64,000 nt of DNA, taken from positions 186,001 through 250,000 of the forward strand of contig JAXLUJ010000004.1 in the NCBI GenBank assembly GCA_046329575.1. The letters run 5' to 3'. Position 1 is the first letter of the stretch. Every line of letters begins with the position of its first letter. This stretch comes from UBA1941 sp046329575 (GTDB lineage: Bacteria; Bacteroidota; Bacteroidia; Chitinophagales; LD1). This document shows positions 16,728 to 23,664 of the stretch, piece by piece. Both the position numbers and the translations under genes were made by a program. The notes under the pieces are model-generated. The model was not told where the DNA came from, ran no database searches, and worked only from the letters and a program-made list of their open reading frames with translations.

Positions 16728-17089
16728 GCAAAAAGATTGATGTAAATATTTTGAAACTTTATATGACCGGAGGTGCATCGCCTTCCAATGATGTGAAGTT
16801 TTCAAAGGCCGGAGCAGAGGTTGACTTGCATGTGGATAGTGCGCAGTTCAAAAATGGGAAGCGCGGCGAGCAATATGCTATCGAACATCAACTTGAAATT
16901 TTCGAGAAGGCTTTGGACGCCGCTGTGGCCGCCGGCAAATGGGAACTGCGAATCATTCATGGAAATGGCAGTGGAAAACTTAAAACGGCCATTCATCAGA
17001 TGCTAAAAAAGAATCGTTTTGTGAAATCATTTAATAGCGATTACCATCCCAAATACGGCTTTGGAAGTACGGTTGTCTATTTTCAATGA
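16724..17089 (+). CDS. Smr domain protein
   Basis: 121 residues. The Smr domain, as found at the C terminus of MutS2, occupies about residues 28-120: EVDLHVD at its start and IIHGNGSGKLKTAIHQML carrying the HGxGxGxL signature. Stand-alone Smr proteins are nucleic-acid-binding or nicking proteins; the specific role here is unknown. Translationally coupled to the upstream membrane protein. Confidence 0.88.
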   Translation: MSKKIDVNILKLYMTGGASPSNDVKFSKAGAEVDLHVDSAQFKNGKRGEQYAIEHQLEIFEKALDAAVAAGKWELRIIHGNGSGKLKTAIHQMLKKNRFVKSFNSDYHPKYGFGSTVVYFQ

Positions 17090-17106
17090 CAGTACAGGAG
17101 GCCTCG

Positions 17107-17139
17107 TGTGAATAATCATATATCCACACATTATTCACA
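17107..17139. promoter_or_regulatory. Three DnaA-box-like 9-mers in 33 bp
   Basis: TGTGAATAA at 17107-17115 (reverse complement of TTATTCACA), ATATCCACA at 17120-17128 and TTATTCACA at 17131-17139. Two match the DnaA box TTATNCACA exactly; the middle one differs from TTATCCACA at the first base. They lie in the roughly 80-bp gap upstream of a promoter-like TATCTTTG. Confidence 0.5.
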
Positions 17140-17142
17140 TTT

Positions 17143-17150
17143 TATCTTTG
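17143..17150 (+). promoter_or_regulatory. -7 box TATCTTTG
   Basis: Perfect TAnnTTTG about 21 nt before the ATG at 17172; no TTTG at the expected upstream distance. Directly downstream of the DnaA-box-like group. It argues for the start at 17172 rather than the TTG at 17148, which lies within this box. Confidence 0.45.
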
Positions 17151-17171
17151 GTACTTGCAAAATTGCTAAAG

Positions 17172-17567
17172 ATGAAAATGAAATTCTTGATAGGCGCTGT
17201 TGCGCTAATGATGTGTACCAATTCATACGGTCAAATTGCTTCGGCTGATGTATCGATGAGCGAGGAAACGAATACGGAAACAGAAGTTAAACCAGCGGCT
17301 CCAGCACCTATAGCTAAAAAGGAAGTTGCTATTCACTTACGGAATAACTGTGAGCGCAGCATCGCCATTTATAGTGGAGATAAAAAACAGGTATTTAGTG
17401 GCAAAGGGCAATCTTTAGGAGGTTTAAGCAATAATCAGTTCTTCTTGTATGAAGGTGATGTGGTTTGCATTATGAACGATCCAAAAACAATTCAGGCTTG
17501 TACAATCATAAAAGAAGGGATGGCCAATGTTGCCATTAATCCTTCCGGAAACGGTTTCCTGAAGTAA
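17172..17567 (+). CDS. Exported protein of unknown function
   Basis: 131 residues from the ATG at 17172 (a second ATG at 17178 is equally possible). Signal peptide FLIGAVALMMCTNSYGQ, then an acidic and Ala/Pro-rich linker (ETNTETEVKPAAPAPIAKK), then a small domain of about 75 residues predicted mainly beta (VAIHLRNNCERSIAIYSGD, FFLYEGDVVCIMND) with three cysteines. I recognise no family. Its end overlaps the convergent BtuF-like gene by 32 bp. Confidence 0.65.
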   Translation: MKMKFLIGAVALMMCTNSYGQIASADVSMSEETNTETEVKPAAPAPIAKKEVAIHLRNNCERSIAIYSGDKKQVFSGKGQSLGGLSNNQFFLYEGDVVCIMNDPKTIQACTIIKEGMANVAINPSGNGFLK

Positions 17568-18330
17568 TTTCATAAAGCCGTTTCAAATAATCAGCTGCCG
17601 GAAGCATTCGGGAGCCATACCAGGAGAAGAGCTCTCCATCCACAATAATTATTCTGGCATCGGGCATTCTACATTGAAACTCTTCAAAGTGTTTTTCAGT
17701 AAAGTGATACGGCTCAGATGATAACATAATCAGTTCCGGATGACGTTCAGCTAATGCTTCAAGGGTTACTACCGGATATCGAGTGTGATCTGAGAAAACA
17801 TTTGAAAAGCCAAACTGCTTCATCATGGAATGTATAAATGTGTTATTAGCCGCAACCATGTAGGGGTTTCTCCAGATGAAATAAGCGGTAGAAACAGGAT
17901 ATTGTGGAATTTCCTTTAACTCAAATTGGATACGTTGAATTATAGCGCCGGCCTGCTCTCGTTTGCCAAAAAGATCACCTAATAGGCTCATCATATCCAA
18001 GCTATCATCAATTGTTTTGATATCGCTCATCCATACTGGAAAACGTTGTTTTAACCATTCTATCTGCCCTTTATCATTTTCTTCTTTATTACCGATAATC
18101 AGGTGTGGCCGTAATGCCGCAATGGCCTCAACATTCAATTGTTTAGTTCCGCCTACCATCTCGATTCCGGTTACATCGTGAGGATGTATACAGAATCGCG
18201 TTCTGCCAACAATCAAATCTTTTAAGCCTATAGCTAATAAAAACTCCGTTTGGGATGGCACTATGGAGATAACCCTTTTAAGCGGTTTAGCGATTTTGAA
18301 CTGTTCGCCTAATTGATCAACAACGGTCAT
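17536..18330 (-). CDS. BtuF-like substrate-binding protein without signal peptide
   Basis: 264 residues of the helical-backbone metal-receptor (class III periplasmic binding protein) family: KRVISIVPSQTEFLLAIGL at the N terminus, RPHLIIGNKEENDKGQIEWL, then the long backbone helix. Relatives bind cobalamin or metal chelates for BtuCD-type importers. Here there is no signal peptide, no lipobox and no permease or ATPase gene nearby. Either it acts in the cytoplasm or the export signal lies outside the called start, but upstream sequence offers none. Tail-to-tail overlap with the unknown exported protein. Confidence 0.8.
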   Translation of the reverse strand: MTVVDQLGEQFKIAKPLKRVISIVPSQTEFLLAIGLKDLIVGRTRFCIHPHDVTGIEMVGGTKQLNVEAIAALRPHLIIGNKEENDKGQIEWLKQRFPVWMSDIKTIDDSLDMMSLLGDLFGKREQAGAIIQRIQFELKEIPQYPVSTAYFIWRNPYMVAANNTFIHSMMKQFGFSNVFSDHTRYPVVTLEALAERHPELIMLSSEPYHFTEKHFEEFQCRMPDARIIIVDGELFSWYGSRMLPAADYLKRLYEITSGNRFRKD

Positions 18331-18340
18331 TTCACAAAAT

Positions 18341-18373
18341 AAAAAAAGGGCGCAACAACTGCTGCGCCCTTTT
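18341..18373 (-). terminator. Intrinsic terminator of the first T9SS cargo gene
   Basis: AAAAGGGCGCA and TGCGCCCTTTT with an 8-base loop; A/T runs on both sides, so it may act in both directions. It serves the minus-strand gene ending at 18394. Confidence 0.85.
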
Positions 18374-18393
18374 CTTAGTTATAGCCCTTATTA

Positions 18394-19230
18394 TTATTCT
18401 GCAACAATAAAGCGTTTGGTAGTAACATTGCGTCCTTCTCCCACACTTAGGAAGTAAACACCTTGAGGCAAGTTACCGCGATTGAATGTAACTTGATTGG
18501 AACCTGCTTTTGCAGCAATATTCATATTGAATACCTCACGACCTACCATGTTATAGATATGCAATTGTTGCTCACCGGTTTTTTCAGATACAAAAGAAAC
18601 TTGTGCTTCTGCAGTTACCGGATTAGGAACAATGCTCAGATTTTTTGTAATTGATTCTGTTTCATTGATACCCAGTGGACAAACTGCAGATTGTTGTTTT
18701 AAGTGAGCAGCGGCAGTGTCTCTGGGAACAGGGCAAGCATCGCCAGGATTGATTACCGCAACATAAAAGCGCAGATTGGCTAATTCAGCAGAAACCGGTC
18801 CATCTTCAGTGGCAATGCCCTGACGTTTGGCGTGCATGATGAGATTCAATTTGTAGGTACCTACATTGTCGCCTGAAATACCACTAACCTTGATACATCC
18901 GTCTTCATCAGCATTGTATTGGTTATTGGCGTGATTAGAAGTCCAGCACAAACCGCAAGGAAGATTACTGATTGTATCAAATCGGATATATTCTACGGTT
19001 GCAGTAGTGCCGGCCGCAAAAATGATATGAGGCACATTGAAACGAATGGTTCCGTCAAAAGCCTGGCCACGAATAATGCAAGGAAAGCTATCATATGGAG
19101 CAAAACGTCCTGCAGGAGGAGAAGGTAATAACGAACAGGTAGATGAGCCGCCTGTAACGCCCGGACAAGCCTGAGCCATAGCCTGACTGGTGATGAACAA
19201 CAAACACAAAGAGTAAAGTAGTTTTTTCAT
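18394..19230 (-). CDS. T9SS type A secreted protein, copy 1
   Basis: 278 residues. Signal peptide LLYSLCLLFITSQAMAQ; a mature domain of about 180 residues with many Cys (CPGVTGGSSTCSLLP, LPCGLCWTSN); and a C-terminal type IX sorting domain of about 75 residues: SIVPNPVTAEAQVSF, LHIYNMVGREVFNMNI, LPQGVYFLSV, ending TKRFIVAE. It should cross the outer membrane through T9SS and be attached or released. The mature domain is unknown. It is paralogous to the next gene upstream (19391-20239): both share the NNQY motif, a Cys-rich start and a similar length. Confidence 0.85.
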   Translation of the reverse strand: MKKLLYSLCLLFITSQAMAQACPGVTGGSSTCSLLPSPPAGRFAPYDSFPCIIRGQAFDGTIRFNVPHIIFAAGTTATVEYIRFDTISNLPCGLCWTSNHANNQYNADEDGCIKVSGISGDNVGTYKLNLIMHAKRQGIATEDGPVSAELANLRFYVAVINPGDACPVPRDTAAAHLKQQSAVCPLGINETESITKNLSIVPNPVTAEAQVSFVSEKTGEQQLHIYNMVGREVFNMNIAAKAGSNQVTFNRGNLPQGVYFLSVGEGRNVTTKRFIVAE

Positions 19231-19261
19231 TCTTACTTTTTAAAAGTTAAATAATTAAGCA

Positions 19262-19269
19262 CAAAACTA
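19262..19269 (-). promoter_or_regulatory. -7 box TAGTTTTG for T9SS cargo copy 1
   Basis: Minus-strand TAGTTTTG matches TAnnTTTG, about 32 nt upstream of the start codon. No clear -33 element. Confidence 0.35.
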
Positions 19270-19338
19270 ATTCTTAGAAGCGGGAAACGCCGTTTTTTGA
19301 GAAAGAAATTTATCAACAAACGCCCAATTTTTCCCCAT

Positions 19339-19369
19339 AAAAAAAGGCCCTGCGGGAGCAGAGCCTTTT
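19339..19369 (-). terminator. Intrinsic terminator of the second T9SS cargo gene
   Basis: AAAAGGCCCTGC, loop GGGA, GCAGAGCCTTTT with one mismatch; on the minus strand it is followed by a T run. It separates the two paralogues into independent transcripts. Confidence 0.8.
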
Positions 19370-19390
19370 AAGCAATTTATAATCAGCAGA

Positions 19391-20239
19391 TTATTCTACA
19401 ATAACCTTCTTAGTGATGGCGCCTTTTTCATTAGACAATGAAAGGAAGTATACGCCTGAAGGAAGGTTTCCTTTTTCAAAACTAACGCTGTTTTCACCAG
19501 CTTTAGCTTCGATAGTTCTAACAGAAACTTCAGCACCAACCAAATTGGTAGCCTTAAAGGTATAGTTAGCTGATTTTTCAGAAGTGAAATTAACAGTAGT
19601 AATTGAACTGAATGGGTTTGGAGTAACCGTCATGCTATTAATGTCCTGAGCAATATTATTGATGCCGTTTACGCAAATTGGCTCAGAGCCATTATACGCA
19701 ACAAAGAAATTCGAAGCGCCGTTAACGGTATCAACACACGGGCAGCCTGCACCTTGGTTGATTACACGTACGTAGTAACGCAAAGGAGCGCCGCCCGTAG
19801 CACCGGTCAAAGTTTCAGCATCGCCCACAATGTTAGTTCCCATACCGCTTCCGATATTTGCTGTAATATGGATGCGAAGTTTGTATTGCCCTACAGCAGC
19901 ATTGGAGGTTCCGTTTACTTCAATGCAACCGGTTTCGCCACCAGAATACTGGTTATTGGCTTTGTTAGTTTTCCAGCATAATCCAGAAGGAAGGTTGTTG
20001 ATGGAATCAATGCGAAGGAAGTTCACATTCTGACCGCTGAAACTGGTAAAGTTCTCAAATTTGATAATCTGATTTACTGCTACACCCTTTTGCACGCAAG
20101 GAAGATCAGACGACACTGGAGTTAAACCAGGAGTTCCGGTTGGAGAAGCTGGCGTACAGCTAGAAGTTCCGCCACAAGCCTGAGCATTTGCGAAAGCAAC
20201 AGCGCCTAGAAAAGAAAGAGTAAAAAGTACTTTTTTCAT
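19391..20239 (-). CDS. T9SS type A secreted protein, copy 2
   Basis: 282 residues. Signal peptide VLFTLSFLGAVAFANAQ; Cys-rich mature domain (ACGGTSSCTPASPTG, LPSGLCWKTNKANNQYSGG, TGCIEVNGTS); type IX sorting domain at about 205-282: SMTVTPNPFSSITTVNF, LPSGVYFLSL, ITKKVIVE. Same architecture as copy 1, from which it has diverged considerably, so the duplication is old. Own promoter and own terminator. The mature domain matches no family I know. Confidence 0.85.
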   Translation of the reverse strand: MKKVLFTLSFLGAVAFANAQACGGTSSCTPASPTGTPGLTPVSSDLPCVQKGVAVNQIIKFENFTSFSGQNVNFLRIDSINNLPSGLCWKTNKANNQYSGGETGCIEVNGTSNAAVGQYKLRIHITANIGSGMGTNIVGDAETLTGATGGAPLRYYVRVINQGAGCPCVDTVNGASNFFVAYNGSEPICVNGINNIAQDINSMTVTPNPFSSITTVNFTSEKSANYTFKATNLVGAEVSVRTIEAKAGENSVSFEKGNLPSGVYFLSLSNEKGAITKKVIVE

Positions 20240-20266
20240 GTATTGATTTTTTTTGAATTAATACAA

Positions 20267-20297
20267 CGAATAAACTTCTATACCTGCACAATGCAAA
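20267..20297 (-). promoter_or_regulatory. Probable promoter of T9SS cargo copy 2
   Basis: Minus strand TTTG, 19-nt spacer, TTTATTCG. The -33 element and spacing are ideal; the -7 box is a variant (TTTATTCG instead of TAnnTTTG). About 28 nt upstream of the start codon. Confidence 0.35.
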
Positions 20298-20314
20298 ATT
20301 TTTAACGTAAAAAA

Positions 20315-20323
20315 TTATTCACA
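20315..20323 (+). promoter_or_regulatory. Isolated DnaA-box 9-mer TTATTCACA
   Basis: An exact match to TTATNCACA in the 194-bp gap between the divergent T9SS cargo copy 2 and the PLP lyase. Single boxes occur by chance, so this is weak alone. Confidence 0.25.
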
Positions 20324-20433
20324 ATCTCAAGAGGAAAAAGGACGATTGGCGTTCAACGGCAAATTTCTTTAGCTCGCTGATACAACTTGAGCAATCCTGG
20401 TAAATAGTTTGATTTGTCCTTAAATATCAATTT

Positions 20434-21948
20434 ATGTCGTCAGTGGAATTTATAGCCAATCACCTCAGTTGGATGCCTGCGCCGGTTGCTCGTTTTTTTG
20501 AAAGAAGAATGAAGAAAAATTCGGTAACGCGAAAAATGATTGAAAAGGAGAACAACAAGATCACGGCCGATATTGAGAAATCACTGAAACCCTATCGTGG
20601 AAAATTCGAAACGTATGTAACACTTCCCAAAAATGGAGTACATCGAGAAAGCATACTTCGGGAAATGGAACAGTTGCACGAACTGGAAAGCGGCCGCTGG
20701 GAAGATGGGTTTGTTTCGGGAGGTATTTACCATGGCGATAGGGCACACATTGATTTCCTGAACAAAGTTTACGCTTTGCAATCGCAAAGCAATCCGTTGC
20801 ATAGTGATTTGTTTCCAAGCGCCACCAAATTTGAGGCGGAAGTGATAGCTATGGTTGCCGATATGATGGGCCAGGGAAAAACACCGGACGGCAGCACTAT
20901 TGTAGGCTGTGTGAGTTCAGGAGGAACAGAGAGTATTTTATTAGCTATGAAAACCTACCGCGATAAGGCGTTAGAAGAAAAGGGCATTACCCAACCGGAA
21001 ATGATTTTGCCGGATTCCGCCCATGTAGCATTCGACAAAGCCTCTCACTATTTCGGAATTAAGCAAGTTCGAATTCCGTTAAATGATCGGTTTACAGTAG
21101 ATGCCGAGCTGGTGCGCAAAGCCATAACAAAGAACACTATTTGTATTGTAGGTTCAGCGCCAGGCTTTCCACATGGCGTTATCGATGACATCCCGGCGCT
21201 TTCGCAAATTGCATACGAGCATGGAATCGGATTTCATACCGATGCTTGTTTAGGAGGTTTTGTGGTGCCATTCGCTGAAAAACTTGGCTACCCGGTTCCT
21301 TTAATTGATTTCAGATTACCGGGAGTAACCTCGATGAGTGTAGATACGCACAAATACGGATATGCGGCTAAAGGCACTTCAGTAGTGCTTTATAGAAACG
21401 CTGAAATACGCCATTTTCAATATTACACCGCAACTGAATGGCCTGGCGGACTGTATTTCTCCCCTACCCTTGCAGGAAGCCGGCCGGGTGCATTGAGCGC
21501 CGCATGCTGGGCCGCTCTTTTAAGCATGGGTGAAGAGGGCTATTTGCGTGCTACGGATGCCATACTGAAGACGGCAGAAATGATTCGAAAAGGTATAGCG
21601 GAAATCCCTGAACTTCAGATTTTCGGGAATTCAATCTGGATTCTGGCCATTGGCAGTAATTCGATTAATATTTACGAGGTACTGGAACAAATGAGTCAAC
21701 GACGTTGGAATTTAAATGGCTTACATAAACCACCTTGTTTCCATATTGCATTAACTTTAAGACACACTCAACCGGGCGTGGCCGAACGGTTTTTAAAAGA
21801 CCTTAAAGAAAGCGTAGCTTATGTAAAAGCTCATCCGGGCTCTAAAGAAGGTATGGCTCCGGTATATGGAATGGCCTCTAGCTTACCCTTCCGCGGTATG
21901 GTTTCTGATATTTTGAAACAGTATATGGACGTGGTTTATAAAGTTTAA
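20434..21948 (+). CDS. Sphingosine-1-phosphate lyase-like PLP enzyme
   Basis: 504 residues, group II PLP-dependent decarboxylase fold. Signature blocks fit the sphingosine-1-phosphate lyase branch rather than glutamate decarboxylase: GGTESILLAMKTYRDKA, HVAFDKASHYFGIK, the aspartate in GFHTDACLGGF, and the PLP lysine Lys307 in SVDTHKYGYAAKGTS, then TEWPGGLY and SRPGALSAACWAAL. Eukaryotic members cleave sphingoid-base phosphates to an aldehyde and phosphoethanolamine. No N-terminal membrane anchor as in the eukaryotic enzyme, although the amphipathic start could touch membranes. The substrate is inferred, not shown. The stop overlaps the convergent peptidase stop by 4 bp. Confidence 0.85.
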   Translation: MSSVEFIANHLSWMPAPVARFFERRMKKNSVTRKMIEKENNKITADIEKSLKPYRGKFETYVTLPKNGVHRESILREMEQLHELESGRWEDGFVSGGIYHGDRAHIDFLNKVYALQSQSNPLHSDLFPSATKFEAEVIAMVADMMGQGKTPDGSTIVGCVSSGGTESILLAMKTYRDKALEEKGITQPEMILPDSAHVAFDKASHYFGIKQVRIPLNDRFTVDAELVRKAITKNTICIVGSAPGFPHGVIDDIPALSQIAYEHGIGFHTDACLGGFVVPFAEKLGYPVPLIDFRLPGVTSMSVDTHKYGYAAKGTSVVLYRNAEIRHFQYYTATEWPGGLYFSPTLAGSRPGALSAACWAALLSMGEEGYLRATDAILKTAEMIRKGIAEIPELQIFGNSIWILAIGSNSINIYEVLEQMSQRRWNLNGLHKPPCFHIALTLRHTQPGVAERFLKDLKESVAYVKAHPGSKEGMAPVYGMASSLPFRGMVSDILKQYMDVVYKV

Positions 21949-22739
21949 AGAATCCTGCGAAGAATTTTTAACTGGTGAGAATATTTTTTCGATTCAGGAT
22001 TGAAAATGCCAAAGTGATCAAGGGGGTCAACCCGTACCTTTCCGGAGGCGTGAATAATCTGATTTTCCTTTAAAATTAAGCCTACGTGGGTGATGCGCCC
22101 TTCATTGTTATTAAAAAAAGCCAGATCGCCGGGCTGTGTTTCCTCTACAAAGTTCAAAGTAGTTCCCAATTCAGCCTGTTGATAGGCATCACGAGGAAGC
22201 TTTTTTCCAATACACTTAAAAAGTATTTGCACCAAGCCAGAGCAATCTATTCCAAAAGGAGACCTTCCGCCCCACAGATATGGTGCGTGAATATAACGTA
22301 GCGCCAAACGCTCAAGAGTAGCTTGTGGTTGTAAAGTGAGCAATTGTTCCGCCTGAAAGGACTGCCCATTGTATATAAACTTTTCACCGGCCATTCTGAA
22401 ATTCAACCCATCAAATTCGGGAAGTGTGCTGCCTGAAACTAAGGCTATTGAACGATTTGGACCAGCCGCACTATTTACCACTTCCAATGCGATTCCACTT
22501 TTTTTTGAATCCTTTAAAACTGAAGTTTCTTTTGCAGAAAGCGGCTGATGCTGGCTTAAATCCATCCATCCTTCATAATCATCATGCCAGATTTGGATTC
22601 GTAACCAACTGTCCTTTGTTTCAACAATATCATAACCTTCGCCAAAAAGCAACTGGGAAACCATTTCACTTCGGTGTGATGGTTCCTTTCTAACCGGGAT
22701 CAGGCTAATGGCACAAATTCCTGAAACATTTGACATCAT
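21945..22739 (-). CDS. NlpC/P60 peptidase with SH3-like domain
   Basis: 264 residues from the ATG at 22739 (second ATG at 22736). The open frame extends 17 codons further to 22790, but that part is unlike the family. The N-terminal third is SH3-like (GICAISLIPVRKEPSHRSEM, WLRIQIWHDDYEGWMDL). The C-terminal half is the papain-like NlpC/P60 domain: nucleophile Cys in GRSPFGIDCSGLVQ, base His in GRITHVGLIL, then IIHASGKVRVD. The arrangement matches YkfC-type gamma-D-glutamyl-L-diamino acid endopeptidases acting on murein peptides. No signal peptide is seen, so peptide recycling in the cytoplasm fits. Confidence 0.88.
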   Translation of the reverse strand: MMSNVSGICAISLIPVRKEPSHRSEMVSQLLFGEGYDIVETKDSWLRIQIWHDDYEGWMDLSQHQPLSAKETSVLKDSKKSGIALEVVNSAAGPNRSIALVSGSTLPEFDGLNFRMAGEKFIYNGQSFQAEQLLTLQPQATLERLALRYIHAPYLWGGRSPFGIDCSGLVQILFKCIGKKLPRDAYQQAELGTTLNFVEETQPGDLAFFNNNEGRITHVGLILKENQIIHASGKVRVDPLDHFGIFNPESKKYSHQLKILRRIL

Positions 22740-22832
22740 GCGATTATTTGCGGCAAATTTACATGATACTGCATGGCAAAAGCGCTGCAATTTCCTTACA
22801 CCAGTGTTGGATGACCCAATTCAACTACAACC

Positions 22833-22883
22833 TTTTCCACAAAAATTTCTAAACTTTCCACAGGAAAAGAGCTGTTTTCAACA
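22833..22883 (+). repeat. Three DnaA-box-like 9-mers spaced exactly 21 bp
   Basis: TTTTCCACA at 22833-22841, CTTTCCACA at 22854-22862 and TTTTCAACA at 22875-22883, all in the same orientation with starts 21 bp apart (two helical turns). They lie in the 231-bp divergent gap between the NlpC/P60 gene and the UPF0173 gene, about 0.8 kb before parA. Each differs from TTATCCACA at one to two positions. Confidence 0.4.
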
Positions 22884-22948
22884 TACACTACCGCATTACT
22901 TCTGTATAAAAGTGGAGAAATGCGATGCTTACCCACATTCGGTCAAAG

Positions 22949-22956
22949 TATATTTG
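22949..22956 (+). promoter_or_regulatory. -7 box TATATTTG
   Basis: Perfect TAnnTTTG, 14 nt before the ATG at 22971. This supports 22971 over the open frame beginning at 22920. Confidence 0.45.
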
Positions 22957-22970
22957 CGGAAATTATTAGG

Positions 22971-23654
22971 ATGCAAATTACCTATTACGGTCATGCTTGT
23001 TTTGGTGTGGAAATAAACGGACAGCAACTGCTGTTTGATCCGTTTATTTCCCCTAATCCATTAGCAAAATCGATTGATGTTAAATCAATAAAGGCTGATT
23101 TCATTCTTGTGACCCATGGCCATTTCGATCATTTGGCTGATGCTGTGGCTATTTCAGCCCAAACCGGCGCTATGGTGATTTCTAATTTCGAAGTAGCCGA
23201 ATGGCTTCAAAAACAAGGCGTTGTTTCCACTCATGGGTTAAATCCGGGTGGCAAATGGAACTTCCCCTTTGGCAGTGTTCGTTGCGTTGCTGCTGTTCAT
23301 AGCAGTTCTATGCCCGATGGCAGTTATGGCGGCAATCCGGTTGGTTTTGTTGTAGAAAGTGAAAATTCCAGTTTTTACTATTCTGGCGATACGGCCTTGA
23401 CCATGGATATGCAATTAATACCTATGCTGTGTAAGCCGCTTAATCTTGCGATTTTCCCTATTGGCGGAAATTACACTATGGATGCCCACGACGCCGTTAT
23501 TGCCAGTAATTTTGTGGCATGCAACAGAGTATTAGGTGTACATTACGATACATTCGAAGTAATCAAACTCAATAAGTTGGACGCCACAAACCTATTTGCC
23601 GAAAAGGGCAAAGAACTGACGCTTCTAAACATTGGTGAAACCAAAACGTTCTAA
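22971..23654 (+). CDS. UPF0173-type metal-dependent hydrolase
   Basis: 227 residues from the ATG at 22971 (MQITYYGHACFGVEINGQ, the standard family start). Metallo-beta-lactamase fold with THGHFDHLADA as the metal-binding HxHxDH motif, AAVHSSSMPDG with a second ligand His, SGDTALTMDM with the bridging Asp, and VLGVHYDTFEVI near the C terminus. The substrate is unknown. The family is widespread and cytosolic. It stops 10 bp before the parA start at 23665. Confidence 0.88.
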   Translation: MQITYYGHACFGVEINGQQLLFDPFISPNPLAKSIDVKSIKADFILVTHGHFDHLADAVAISAQTGAMVISNFEVAEWLQKQGVVSTHGLNPGGKWNFPFGSVRCVAAVHSSSMPDGSYGGNPVGFVVESENSSFYYSGDTALTMDMQLIPMLCKPLNLAIFPIGGNYTMDAHDAVIASNFVACNRVLGVHYDTFEVIKLNKLDATNLFAEKGKELTLLNIGETKTF

Positions 23655-23664
23655 CAATAATGCT

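Noticed and set aside
22740..22790. Longer N terminus for the NlpC/P60 peptidase
   Set aside because: The 17 extra residues are unlike the family and run into the region with phased 9-mers; the ATG pair at 22739/22736 fits better.
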